A DNA stretch of 64,000 bases, from contig CAJNDS010002078.1 in the NCBI GenBank assembly GCA_905221605.1, positions 499,001 to 563,000 on the forward strand, given 5' to 3'. Shown here piece by piece: positions 1 through 12,616 of this stretch (within the stretch, counting starts at the first letter, position 1; each line of letters opens with the position of its first letter). Made by a program: the position numbers and the translations under genes. Source of the DNA: Symbiodinium natans. Taxonomy: Eukaryota > Sar > Dinophyceae > Suessiales > Symbiodiniaceae. The notes beneath the pieces were generated by a model. The model was not told the DNA's origin, ran no database searches, and was given only the letters and a program-made list of their open reading frames with translations.

Positions 1-2460
1 CTGACACAATTCTGAGAGGTCAGGATGGCAGAAACCATCGCGGTGCCGCAAATGAGGGCAAGCGGCCCTCTGTTTGGCTGTTCAGTAAGTCCGGTAGGGT
101 CATTTTGTCAGAGAGCAGCCCTATCGGCGCTTAGTTAGTGTCATGAATGCAGGCAACTCTTGCTACCAGCATCCGGAGTGCTAGAGCTCATGGCTTTCGT
201 GCAGCCTTGTTTCCCCGACGCCAGCTTGCCACGGCGCGATTCTTTGCATGAGTTTTTTCAGCGCATTTAAAGTGCGAGAGTGCCAAAGCAACTGCACGAG
301 CAGGTATTGGAGACCCGAATCGTCAACCGCGGCAGGTGCAGTGCTTTTGGCGAGTAATCTTGTCCATCATTTGCAGCAGATGTGGAAGTCTTGACAGCCT
401 CAATAGCTCACATATCAGCAGCTGCAGCGTCAGGCCCAGAATCTTGAGCACGCTGTTGTTTCAGGCTTCCGCGGTCACCGAAGCCCCGGTGCTGCGCACA
501 GTGCTCAGAATTTGCTTAGCATGATATTGCGCTTTGACAACGATTGATGGGAGAGAAGCAAAATGCAAGAAATCATGATGTGCTGGGGTTCGACAGTAAA
601 GCACCCACCTGCAGATGTGTCGATCAGATATCCTCCACGTGGCACAAACTGTGCAAAGTGAGTTCTGTGCCACAAAAAACCACAACGATCCCATGGCGGG
701 TTCATCACAGCCTTTCTGCATGGGCATGTGTCCAACTCAAGTTTCTGCTCCTTAGTCGGGAATCATGAACCAGAGGACTAAGACCCTAGATTTTCCTATT
801 TACTAGGCACCAGCAGTTTGCAGATGATCTTCTTCCTTCCAGGAAGGCTTCCTGGCGCACAAACCTTGCAGGGGTGGCGGTAAACCTGGCGAGATTGCAA
901 GGAGGAGTTTTGATGGAGATTTGGAGTGGAGGTTTGGGGCTTAGGGTGCCCTAATTTGTGCATGCATGTCGTCGTGGTCACACCTATTTCAGATTCCAGG
1001 CTCCATTCAATCCCTCAGCGAAGAGCACCATAGGGTGATTCAGCATGCTAGATGCCGACAATTGCTTGCCATCGCACCCTGTTGCTTTACATGTTCTGCC
1101 TGCGAGGTTGGCGCTGCTACCCTCCACTGTCAAGCCCGCTCAGTGAGCCGAGGCTGTGATGACTAAATGCAAAGGAAGGGTCTTCACCTCACGCACCAAC
1201 TTCCTTGTTCTGTTTTGCTGTTGAACCCCCAAACATTGAACCTCCATTTACCTTTGCACCACCAGTTTCGGATTGGCGCAAGCCTGTCAGGCTCCAGCAA
1301 TCTGCTCGGCCCTCGGAGTTTTTGGTTGGCCTGTGAGGGCTCCTGGGGATTGAGCTGTTTAGGGTTTAGGAGTTTCAGGTCGTAGGATTAGGATTGAGGG
1401 GTTGAGGTTCAGGGGATTAGGGGAAGAGTCCCACCCAAAATATTTATGCAGGGAGAACCAGGAGCCACGAAGCAGAGCAGAAGGAGTAGATTGAGTAGAT
1501 GTTTGCATTTCTTACTCGTCTCGAGCTCCTTTGCATCTCCGACGACGAGCGGCACCGATCGGTTCTGGATTTGATGGGTTTAAGGCTTAAGGGTTGCCGT
1601 GAGAGGCTAGTCCCAACATGGAAAACCCGAAAGGCGGCTCCAACGCTCCAACGCATCTAATCTTGAGGCTGCGCAAGCTGCGGGTAGAGTTGCGCTCGAA
1701 TCTGGACGACCGGAAATCCTCCAATGTGATTGAGGATTGACTGAGTGCCGCTGAGTGAGATGTTGAGAATCAACAACCTGACCCTGTCCCAGCCACTACT
1801 GTGCAGGACATCCGGTGGCTCGGAGGAACTTGGAGCAGTCTCTCTCTCTCTCTCGCGCTCTCTCTCTCCCTTCCTTCCTTGCAATGGCGATTGGCCCGAA
1901 TGGAGTCGTTTCCGAGTTTCCGAAGCTTGGAAGGAAGAAAGAGAGAATAATCGAAAAGGAAGAAGGAGGGAGAAAACATGGGCGTGGTAGCCGTGCTACT
2001 CACTCTTTTTCACGGAAATACACGTCGAGAAGCCTCTCTCGGCTGCCCTGTTTTCGCACACTATACTGTTTTTTGTATTGCAACAACAAAGTAGGACAGA
2101 GGGGGAATGTAATGACAGGGTTTGAAGGGTAAATTTGGAGACGGGGGCTATTCTGGGACATCATTCCCTTGCATCTCCCGTGCTGCACAACTCCTGGAAG
2201 GCCTGCTGTTGCAAAACATGCAGGAGCGCACAGTGCGCAGGGGGCTACCCTAAGCACCGATAGATAAAGATCAGAAACTAAAAACACAAATCAGGGGGCA
2301 ATCTTAAGAGGTGCCCACCTGCCGCCCAAGGCCGACGGGCTCACCCAGCCCTGAGGCTACTATCGAGGTGGGACTCGTTTGGTTGAGGAAGGGATGTTCA
2401 AGCCAGTTTGCAGTGGAAACAAGGTGTTTAGACCCGCAATCTCGACCCTCGCTTGAAAAG
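1..2460. other. stretch without a recognisable gene
   Basis: No segment reads like a known domain in any frame. A degenerate run of telomere-like TTTAGG motifs lies near 1355-1420. A CT-rich then GA-rich stretch lies at about 1838-1975. Short ORFs here have no recognisable motif. Unseen exons are possible because exons elsewhere in the window are often under 100 bases. Confidence 0.5.
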
Positions 2461-2472
2461 TGCGCGGCAGTG

Positions 2473-5400
2473 AGCAATGGCCAGGCGCTCCTTGCAAATG
2501 GCCAGACAGAAGATGCCCACGCGCTGGTGGAGGACCCGGTCTCGAGCCGGAACATCGCTGAAAAGCTCTGGGCTTTGCACGGATGTTGTCCTACTCGTTT
2601 CCTATGCGCATCACACCTCCCAGCTCAGACACTCTTGATTGCGATGTACGGTATTTCGTACTTGGGCACCAGTCGGTCCTTCATGCAGTTAACAAGTTTC
2701 GTCCCTGTAGCCAACAGCTGCCCTAGTTACCCTAGTTCAGCCACCAACAGGAGATGGTGACAAATACAGCAGTGCCCTCAGTCCCGGCAGCCATGTCCGA
2801 GCTTTGCCCTGGAAGTCCTCGCCAAAGTAACTCCACTGGCAGCTCCACAGCACACAAGGGCTGCCCACCCGTCAAGGTGACTCCCTCGAGCTCTTCATAT
2901 GGTCGTGTGATCCACACGTGCTCAAAGGCCCGTTGGCGGCAGCTTTCTTCACTTGGATCGTTTGGCGTGGCCAAGTGATGATGGGCTCTACACATTTTCA
3001 GCGGGGGCAAGCAAAGGCCCTGAAAGCCAATGCCCTCAGCCCCGCTTTTCTGGGCCTAGGAAGGACTAGTGGACAAGGCGGCCATTCTCCTTGCGACGCT
3101 CGCCTTGTATATGGCTGACATGGGCAATATGTCTCAAGGTGAGATTGCAACAAGCGTCAGGCTTTAGTGCTCGTGGAGCTTTGGCACGAATTGGCCACAT
3201 TTGCTGTTTGCACTGCGTCCTTGAAGAGAGACGTTTGGGAAAGCACTTTTCTGAAACACCGTGCGTTCCAATGTCGCTGTTTTCGGACGAGGGACGCAAG
3301 TCGCCGCAACTTGCTAAGATGTCGGCCCAGCAAGAATCCAGGAGCATGCGGCAACATTCTGATGGCAAACCTAAGCTGAAGGTTCAAACCCAAATCAACC
3401 CACAAGCGACACGCGGCTTTGTCCATGAAGCGAGAAGAAACACGACCCATTTGTGAATACCCATTTGTGCATGGGCTTTGCATGCACGAACGTTTCATTC
3501 GATGCCCGCAGCCTGCACATGTAAGTCACTTCAGGAAGATCAGAGCAATGGAGATGGCGCCAGATGGCCACTCGGCAGCTTTTGCATCCATGGGTCCATT
3601 ACACATCTTCAGGCTTTCAAAAATGACTCGCCCAGCCATGCTACGAAGTTGGGTCGCACGGGCAGATGAGTTCAGTATCCTCCACCACCCAGTTCCAGCG
3701 TTGCTGCCCAGTTACTTCGTATGGAAGCGTCATAGACGGATTCGCAAAGGCACGCGGCAAGAGGATGCATGAAGCGCTACAACTGGGCAATGCCTGTGAG
3801 ATTTTTGGGACAGCCTCCTTTGTTCAGCGGTTGCTGGGCGTTTAAATCCCCCAATTCCTCAATCGAAGGTCCCGTTTGCCTTGCCTGCTTGGGGCGACTG
3901 TGAGCGTCGAAGTGCCCAGTCTGTGGGAGATGACGTGCAGGCGGGCAGGCCTGAAGACATCCAAGCCCTCATGGGCGACATGGATGCGTGGCGCTTGGCA
4001 ATGCTCCTGCCTCCACAGGAACAGATTGATAATTGATACTGTAAGCAGGGTGAAATCCGATCTCTCGAGGAAGACGGTGTGCCAGTGGATGTGGTCATGC
4101 ACAACGGTATGCTTCAGGCAGGCTGATTCAGCATCCGGAGGAGTTTCCGGCACGACCGAGCACACTTTACCAAGCACAACACGCGGAGGTACATTGCGAT
4201 GCGTCGGCAAGTGTGCAAAAACAGTATGCCTCGTAGCCATAGATTTGCATGCACACCGGGCATGATCACACTCGCTCGGCAGGCCCTGCTGAAAAGTGGG
4301 AGGGTCGATGATGCCTTTGACTGGCTAGTTTCGATGATGGCTCCACAGGCCTGAGCCTGCATTTGTGATGCAACAAGCGCTTCCTCAGCAGTGACTTAGG
4401 TGTTAGCCGGAGCATGTCACGTTCTTTGTGTGGTCCTAGACCAAAGTGCAGCGAAGACTAGGATGATGCACAGTGAGAGACAGGGAGGCAACCAGCACGT
4501 GACGAACTTGTGCAGGTCTAATCTTGTCTTGATGTTGCATGACTGTTGCATGCCTTTTGGGTTGTATCACTTTTCCTCGGACAGCGATCGGGACCCACCC
4601 AAAGTGCTGCTGTCGGGCATGTTTTGGTTTGCATCTGGGGTGCTAGATCCGAACTCGATAGCCTTCAACGAACACAGGGTTTTTCAGAGGCTCACATGCC
4701 GTCTTCATATGTGATGGGCAGGCAGAAGCTTCAAACGGATCGAGGACGCGCACTCGCTGTCTGCCGCATGCATTTGGACGCAGGTTGACGGGCTTGATGT
4801 CTTCGTGAGCTGTTTCTAGAAACATGCCTAGAATCCTCAGTGTGCGAAGGAGGCGCGAAACGAGACCAAACATATGGTCGTATGGTTTGGTCACGAAGGC
4901 GTAGTGACCTCAGCTGTCGGTCAGTTTGGTTTGCTCAGTCGAGAACTGAGTACAGATGTGGTTGGTCGAGTTGCCCGATTCCCGCGGTTGCTGCGAGACC
5001 TTAAGTTTTCAGTTTTGGTCTTACTCCGCCCATATTCCGCCTCACTAGCCGACATGATGCAGAGGTTGGCAAAGCAAGGCCGCCCCGGCGCGGTGTCGTC
5101 CCTGTTGAAGGCCGCTGAGCGTCCGTGCGTGCGATCTGCGACGTGGACGCGTGCTCGTGTTGTTCATCGTGCGCTGTGGTGAACGCAGCACAAGACAGAA
5201 CGCAGTGCAGAGCACAATCCAGCGAAGAGAAGCCCGCGACCCATCTCATTCCTCTAAACCTCGCCCCAAGATACGACACATTGTCGACGAAGGTTCAACA
5301 GCGGCATGCGTCAGACAGGATTGGGGTAATCTGGCCGCCGTAGGGTTCGAGTCGCCCCTCCTTCTCTGCCTCAAACATGCAAGAGCTTAGCCTTAACTTC

Positions 5401-8400
5401 GGCTGCATCCTCCCTGAATCCTTCTAACTAAAGCTTGAGATATCCAAGAGGCTTTCAGATGTAGAGCGACGGCATTGGGTCCAGAATGGATTTCTTTGCT
5501 CTGCCAGACCATGGGCGAGATGTCGGTGGAGCCATCAATTCGAATCCATGACAGCATCTTGCGAGGCGGGCCATCAAGCTTTGCAGACGCACATGATCGC
5601 ACATGTGAGGTGCGCACAGTGTCGGGCACGTGACGGGGGGGGGGGGGCGAAGATATGATGAAACATTGTCATGTGCTTCCATCAGCAGAAGACTGGTTGA
5701 GGTCTCCTCTCTGCGCGAAAGCGCGCGGAGGCTTACAGGCCAGCCCAGCCCTGTGTGAGCAGTTTGGAGTCTAGAGCTTCAGTTACGAGCCCTCAAGCTT
5801 TGGAAGATTGTCGGTTGAATCCTTCTCCCTTGCTCATTCTAGTCTCCTCCCCTCCCCAGCCGATGGAAAGGCATTTGTTTCGTTTGTTCGGGACTTCAGA
5901 TGACGGTCCTACTGGATGTTTATGCAGCTTGAATGGTTAATATTTGCCCATTCTGGGCTGGTTCCAATGCAAAAACGTGATGCGCACCACCATGTACATG
6001 CGAGATTTACGTACACCATTTGTCCAAGTGCTCATTCTTGCTTTCTGCGATGTGATCTGCAGGTGGCTGCGGCAAGTCGTAAGGCTGGATTCGCATGTGG
6101 TTTTCGATTGCGGATTTGATGTAGCAAATTGCACAGAGTCTGAGTTGGCGTCACTGGTGCACACAGAATGGCTGCAGGTCCGGCCTGGATTACGATGCAC
6201 AGTTCGTGACTCTAGCGGCTTGGAATGATATAGTGCTGCTTCAGATTCGGGCATTGCCGACTTTGTCAGCCTCCCAGTACCAATTTGAGTTGTGCAGGCC
6301 ATGTGCCTTTCAACTAATCGGCAGGACAACCACCGTCAAACGGGCTGTAGCGCAGCAGAATGCGCACGTGAGGCTTTGGAGGTGTGTATGCAAAACGGGT
6401 CCTTCGCAGAGGCTCCCGGACCAGCATTGGCGGGCTTTTGCACAGGTCTGGCATGTTTAGGCACAGATGGGCTTCAACACGTGAACCTAGCAGCGCAGCA
6501 GCTGTGTTCATAGCAACCGTGGTTGTAGCAAGGGCACCATAGAATATTGACATACCTGCTACTTTGACATAGTAGCCTTGCACAGCAAGAATGCAAATTT
6601 GCTCAACCCCTTGGGGAACATTGTAATGTGTTGCACAAGCTTCATGGAACCTGCGTTTCGCCTGTGGAGTTCGGGAACGTGTGTCAATGTTCCGGCAGTA
6701 CACAGATTTCGGGCCTTCTGCCGGAGTTCCTTCTAACAGAGTAAGAACCTGAGTGCGACATAAACAGGAATGAGCAAGGGAAAGATCGAATCTTGTGTGT
6801 GTTTCTTTGCCAGGCCTTTGCGTGGTTGAATGGCATGGAGGAGCGCGCATATGCGTCCACAAGTCTCCACAAATCACAAATCGTTGCTTCGTGCCGGCAC
6901 CCTGATGAAACCCAAACCCTCAACTGCAGAAAGTGGGGAGCCAGGAAGCTGGCATTGATCCGCCTAGCGGAGGTCCATACCTCAGTGGCTTTCCTGTGCG
7001 TGGTCAGGATCTCTGCTGAAAGTTCCAATGCCAAAGGCTGAAAAAGGCTTGCTGTAGGTTTCAGGGTTGAAGCGTCCTTGCTTGAAACCGTCCGTGACCG
7101 CGCAAGTTACTCACTAGAGGGAGGACTGGCGCTCTTTACAGGCACTATGTAGGCCCATTCGCCCATTCGGTCGTCGAATCGCCGCATTGCAGGCAGAGGT
7201 GCTGTTTCCTTCTTCGTGAAAGCGGTGACGGTCTGCGCAAAGGCGCGGTTCGAATTCGCTGAGCCACGGCGCATATGGAAGACAGAGTGAGCTGGGTTAG
7301 GTTCTCGAGTTGTTCCCGGAATTGCTTTGATGGGCCTGCTACACAACCGACAAAAAACACTTGGGCCCTGAACCCTTAAACTGCCCCGAGCCGTATGACC
7401 AGGCAGGGAAGCTTGCAGAGGGCCTCGCGTGGCTGGAGCGAGCGGGCGCCGCAGATGTGTGTCCTGGCTGTTAACCACAACCTGCTCAGTGGTTTCTGGC
7501 AATTGTGGCCGTTGTTACTGTCCAAGGCTTTCATTTGTGCAGAGTGCAGAACCCACTGTGGGCCCCCATCTCTCAGGGTCTTACGAGCTACCTGTATTCG
7601 AACAACCCCTACTGCGATGTCTGCAGTCTGAGGAACTCCATGGCAGATGATGATGAGGCACGGTTTGAAGTACCCTTCCAGTTGGTTATTCCGAATGAGG
7701 GTCCCTTTTGATGACTGTGCCCATAGAAAATTGTACAAGACACATCTTTGCTGTGAAGCTCTGCCGGGGCCGCGGTTCTATCGGTGGCCAGGATGGGCGA
7801 AAGCAGCCCGGGCCGCGTGGTGGGGATCCTGGTTCGACGATGAGATATAAATTTGAACATATTTGAACCATACTTCTATTTCCACTAAATTCACTCATTT
7901 CACAGTCGCCTTATGCAGCATCCCGGATTTTCCGCCACATTGTGGGTTTCGGTCGGTACCTCCAGCACCTCTTTGTGTTAGGTCAGGGCGGCCTCGAAGT
8001 ACGTGCTAGACCTTTGAAATGCGATCATCTTGTAGATCCACAGCGGCCGGAGCGAAGTGCAAACATGCTGAAGCAGCCTCGAACAGCCCCTTGCCGCAAG
8101 TTCGACCAAGGAATTCCTCTGCGACCAGCTTACATTGCCCTCATGAAGGTGCCTCTTTGCATGAGCCGAATCGCCACTTCGAAGAAGCTGGCAGAAAGTC
8201 TAAGCTTACTGGCAACTTGCCTGCAGGCGTTTGCACGGGCGCGGAGTCGTCAGCAGGCCAACGACCTCCTTGTGCAATTGGAGGCAACTCCGCGTGCGTT
8301 GTTGCCTTTCAGAGGGTCAAGGCTTGGACACAGCATGATTATGGCAGAGCAACATGAAAATTGGTTGCCTTCATGAAACGTTAAGAGCGTCACACCACCG

Positions 8401-11370
8401 GGTCACCCTGTAGGCCCTACAGGCGGACAGGCAAAGGCCTTTCGCTGCCCTAAGCACGGCTTTTTCACGCAGTGAGACTGCGATACTGGCCAAAGTCATG
8501 AAGGACGGGAGGCAAAACGTGGCAAAATGACGGGTTGAGCAAGAGGTGCAGGAGTCGATCGAATTGGTTCACTTGTGCTCGACTTAGTCCATGCTATGTC
8601 CACGCCATGTACTGCCAAGATCTTTTTCCGAGCAAGATGCTGAAGCAAACCGTCTGCAAGTCGTGAAGAAGGAGATGTCAGGAAATGAAGTGGACCTGAT
8701 GATGCTTGAGAGGCCATGGCATGCAGCGTATCTAGCGAGAGGCGACACAAAAGAGGAGCTGCAATCGCTATCACACCAAGGATTACTGAGGTGCCTGCCG
8801 GACCGCAGTCCTTTGGCGCTGACTTACGTAAGCCGGAAAATTCACAGCACGCTCTTGCAGGCAATTGGTCAACGCTAGCCGCTGGCTGACCCTGGTGACA
8901 CATTGACACACCCTGCAGGCGGACGAGGGGCGCGTTGACCTCATGGCGCGGACCACTCTCGTCGAAGAGTTTGCCAGCCAGGGACTCAAGATAGATCCGC
9001 TTTCTTCTCAGAATCCCTCGTGAACTATGCCGAGCTCGCCTTCGGTGTGTCGCTTCACTTGAGGCTGCGATAGTCCGGAGGCCACGCTGGTTGCGCACAG
9101 TTTGGGGTTTCGGGAATTTGTTGGCCTCCCCTCGGGGGTTTGCAGAGCTCCAGGACTCTTGAGATGCTGCGCAACCACAGTCACAAAGAGTCTCGCTAGG
9201 TGCCAACCGGAATTGCCAAGTATGCCGCAGACACAAACCCATGGCAGTTGCGGCAGCTTTGTGCCGTTTTTGGCAGGATGCGCGCCAGCTCACGAAAAAG
9301 CTGGAGGAGGCCTGCATTGTGGCTGTAATGGGTTTCGACGATTTTGCTCAGAAAGATCGAACGATTCCGTGTCCGCTTCAGCTGCTGTCAAAGTTGGGTT
9401 TTCCCACAGGTCCCGCAGGAACATGTGCAGACACCAAAGAACAATGAGTACTTATCCAAGTGCAGGACTGAAAGGTTGTCGTCACCTAGGTGTTCAGCCC
9501 AAAATCCGTGCCGAATTCAAGGCAACCTGAGCTTGAATGCCGCCATTACTTTGAAGAACTCGGAGCCTGCAAAGATAGCTTTTGCCAAATTTCACCAAAG
9601 CTCGAACCTGACTCAGGACTAAATGGGGCCGCCCGTTTCAGCAGTTGCCTTGCTTGCCGCATAGGGTGCTTTAGGTGAACAACTATAAATGATACAGTTT
9701 TGTTTTTTCCGCAGCCTCCCCAAGCCCGACTTCCTTGCCAAAGGATGGACATTTGACGGTCCACGTCTTCGGCCGGGTGATCTCTGCTTGTGCCAAGGCA
9801 GCTATCCGGCACATAGGGGCACAATTGCGCAAGTGTCGTCAAGTGTCTAAGTGTGTCCAAGAGTTGTCAAATCACATGGGCTATACTGGAGATTCCTCAT
9901 GTGCGCCCAAGTGTCAACAAGGGATGAGTCTTCCATTGTCTATTGAGATCATTTCTTCTGGTTTGTGTTGAGTTCGGCAACACAACGTCCAATATGAGAA
10001 TTTTGTTCACGACGCTGTTCGCCAGGCAGGCAAAGCCGATGAGGCAATCCGGTGGTTCGACGCCGCTCGGAGCAGCTAGCGGAGGTTTGCCGAAACAGAT
10101 CTGCCAGACCGCATTCTGTAAATGTTTGCGTGCCTGTACAGTAGGCCATGGTCCAATGGTTGTCATTCCAAGCACAAGCAGAAGAGTTCCACCATTTGAT
10201 CCACCCAAGAACATGGTCACGGCCGCTATCGAACCGGATGCCATCGCTTGGAACAGACGCTCGGCTTCCGATCGGCCTAGCAGGCCTAGCAAGCCTAGCA
10301 AGTGGATGCCGCGTTTTCTGCCCGGCCCTTCCGGACGAGCGATTGAACAACCTGAGGAGGTTGCAGAGGGGAGAGGCCACTCAAATATTTCAAGATCAGC
10401 CCCAAACCCCACAGCATGGTACCAGTAGCGGTAAAGCTCCCATTCCAAATAGTTCTGCACTAGAGGCCCCTGTCCGGTCTTACGCAGTCCTGCATGTCAG
10501 AGCTGAGGCATCATCAATGCCTGCGCGAGGACTGCCCGGCCTTGGTTGCAGGTATTGCAGCAAGATGATTCTTGCAGCATCCGTGGCGACATGCTTTGCA
10601 AGTTAGAAGAGCCAGTTGTTTTTCCGCTGGGATCATAGCATATGGCGTCCGGGACCGCGTCTGCGAGCTTCATTCCAGGGTGGGGCGTGTCACTGAAGCA
10701 GAGATGTGGCTCGGCGATTGCCCCAGAGGGTATGCTTCGATCTGCCCAATGCACATGCAACCGAGTGCCCAACTCTTACCACATGCTGATACTGACCCTC
10801 ATAGAAGCCACATCCCTGCAGTATAAACAGTATAAACCTGACCCTAGACAGGTGAGATGGATGCCTCGGGCATCACTCCTGATGTCATCTCCTACACCAC
10901 TGCGCCTCGCCAAGCATTTGGGGGAAGCCGGGAAGCCGGGGACTGGGTCCTTGGGTTGAACTCTTGAACCGTTTCCCGTTACATGGTACTACGTTTTAAG
11001 CATGTGGACGGTGGGCCCGTGGACGGTGTAGCAGCCATCGGAGGTATGCAGCAGCTACGGAGGTATTCTAAAATGTCTGCTTAAATATCCGTGTGAGTAA
11101 ACGTCCGTCTGTTTAAATGCAGCGTGAAACCGGGGTATAGTCTTTCGGGCTTCGTAGGCCCCAAACGACCCTTGCCGCGCAAACTCCAAAATATGAGTAT
11201 TGCTGTTTAAATGTCCGCATTTCTGGCAGTTGTCACCGTAGGGCGTTATATACTGTTTCGTCAGAAATCAATTTCTTGCCGCACCCGAAACTCGACAGCC
11301 TTCAAGGTCATCAATGCTTGCGCCCAGTCGGGTCGACCACAGGAGGTGGGACGCGAGGGGATTTGCGACA
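2473..11370 (+). CDS. PPR protein gene 1, many short exons (gene span, approximate)
   Basis: About 20 short plus-strand segments each read as part of a pentatricopeptide repeat, a helical RNA-binding motif usually acting in plastids or mitochondria. Clear ones are at 2473-2545 (NGQALLANGQTEDAHALV), 2886-2936 (YGRVIHTCSKARW), 3744-3842, 4262-4339, 5038-5130, 6349-6400, 6814-6857, 7219-7260, 7403-7456, 8219-8290, 9757-9816, 9980-10075, 10210-10260, 10640-10720, 10853-10900 and 11286-11370. Each is roughly half to one repeat, and they are 300-900 bases apart. They fit 'HACAKAG' and 'AEHWLxxM' style helices and lack the Trp-17 of the next gene, so this looks like a separate protein. Ends and exon borders are uncertain. 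A decayed pseudogene is the alternative: several segments run into stops quickly, as intron-rich exons also would. Confidence 0.5.
4262..4339 (+). CDS. PPR exon segment (gene 1)
   Basis: Reads ALLKSGRVDDAFDWLVSMM, a good match to the first-helix end and second helix of a PPR repeat. The frame closes a few codons later, as expected at an exon end. Confidence 0.5.
6814..6857 (+). CDS. PPR exon segment (gene 1)
   Basis: Follows a pyrimidine-rich TTTCTTTGCCAG acceptor and reads AFAWLNGMEERAYA, the second helix and the turn of a PPR repeat ('AExWLxxM'). Confidence 0.5.
7219..7456 (+). CDS. two PPR exon segments (gene 1)
   Basis: 7219-7260 reads AVTVCAKARFEFA (first helix). 7403-7456 reads AGKLAEGLAWLERAGAAD (second helix and turn). 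The two lie 140 bases apart in different frames, which fits an intron splitting one repeat. Confidence 0.45.
9757..10075 (+). CDS. PPR exon segments (gene 1)
   Basis: 9757-9816 reads VFGRVISACAKA. 9980-10075 reads VHDAVRQAGKADEAIRWFDA. Both are typical PPR helices, in order, on the plus strand. Confidence 0.5.
10640..10900 (+). CDS. PPR exon segments (gene 1)
   Basis: 10640-10720 reads LHSRVGRVTEAEMWLGD. 10853-10900 reads EMDASGITPDVISYTT, the canonical 'xGxxPDVxSYxT' junction between two PPR repeats, and it follows an AG acceptor. Confidence 0.55.
11286..11370 (+). CDS. PPR exon segment (gene 1, last one recognised)
   Basis: Reads STAFKVINACAQSGRPQEV, the start and first helix of a PPR repeat. 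The next recognisable repeat is of the Trp-17 type, so gene 1 probably ends between here and 12.5 kb. Confidence 0.45.
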
Positions 11371-12534
11371 CTCTCTGACCGTCCACAGTGCCTTAGGACG
11401 CTCGACGGTATCCACATGTGTCCCTAAGACCCTGTCGAGGGTGCTGTCTCTTGGACGTCATAGCATTCAACCGATGCCGTGCGAATGGCTCGACTGGGAA
11501 AAAGCCGTAGCCGCAGCCGTTATGTCGTGCCACCCCCGCACGGTTACGGCTGCAGCTTCTGCCGAGTCGGCATGCCAACTCCAATGGGAACCGCGGGGCC
11601 GGATGGCGATAGATGGGGGGAGGCTGCTTGCGCGCAACAAGCAGGATCACCGACTTGGCAGGTGGCTGTAGTAGCCCTTCGTAGTCCAGTTTCAACATGC
11701 AGCTGGGTTTGCTTAGAAGGGTCTCCTGGTTTGATGAGAGGGGTGAAGTGAGTGCGAATGTGAGGTCGGGTACGCGTCTCTCATCGAGTGCCCTCAGATC
11801 GGAGCGACTCTCAGAAATCATGCAGAGGTCATTTTCAAGATCTGCGGAAGGCTGCTTCTTACCCTTGTCACATGCAGAGGAAAACGACGCCCCCAGGCCC
11901 TTGTCACATTGGTTGGGTTCCCAACCTCCGTTTCGGGTACCTCGGAGCTCAAAATTCTTCTTCCAGGTGCGGTCAAGCCAAAGAGGCCCATTTGTGGGCA
12001 CATTCCGGGCTCCCGGGGCCACAAGTGCCGGTATCGGCCACGAGCAAACAAAGAAAGTCCAGATCAAGCACAAGCCGTAGTTGTGACTTTGTGGTGACAA
12101 CCCCCTCCCCCCGCTCAGACTGATGACGTCTTGAGGATATCACCAGCCTTGCCAAGAAGAAGAAATGGCGACAGGTTTCTTGGCGACCGTCGATAGCGAG
12201 TGAGCTTGCAGCTTCGAGGGTTTGGGCATGCTTTGGGGTGCACGCATGCAGCCTGGTCAGGCCACACAGCATCATGTCAGCCTTGAAACAAAAGGCACTG
12301 CAGCTGCTGCATCACGCATCTAGCAGCTGGGCCCAAGCTGACCTGGTCTCTCGACCGCAGCAGGCTTCCCTCAGAAAGGAGTAGTGCAGGGGCTGGCAAG
12401 GCTGCTGCGCAATGCTGCGCAAAAGGGCCGATTTGGTTTCGAGCCTGCAAAGATACTGTCGGCGGTGTGGTCATGCCACTCCAAGGGGTTCATTGGGTCT
12501 TAAGGTTGACAGGCCACTTCGCCAAATCAGTCAG

Positions 12535-12616
12535 GTGAGCTTCAATGCTGCGATCAATGCGGCTGGCAAGTGCAAGCTTTGGGAGACAGCACTGTCAGTG
12601 CTCGCCGACATTGACA
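12535..12616 (+). CDS. PPR exon (gene 2)
   Basis: Follows a CAG acceptor and reads VSFNAAINAAGKCKLWETAL, one Trp-17 type PPR repeat. Confidence 0.55.

Noticed and set aside
5340-5360. GGTTCGAGTC resembling a tRNA T-loop
   Set aside because: The flanking bases do not pair into a five-base stem.
6314-6877. 187-codon minus-strand ORF
   Set aside because: It overlaps two PPR segments on the plus strand and has no motif of its own.
9897-10460. 187-codon minus-strand ORF
   Set aside because: It lies opposite PPR segments of gene 1 and its protein shows no motif; a shadow ORF.
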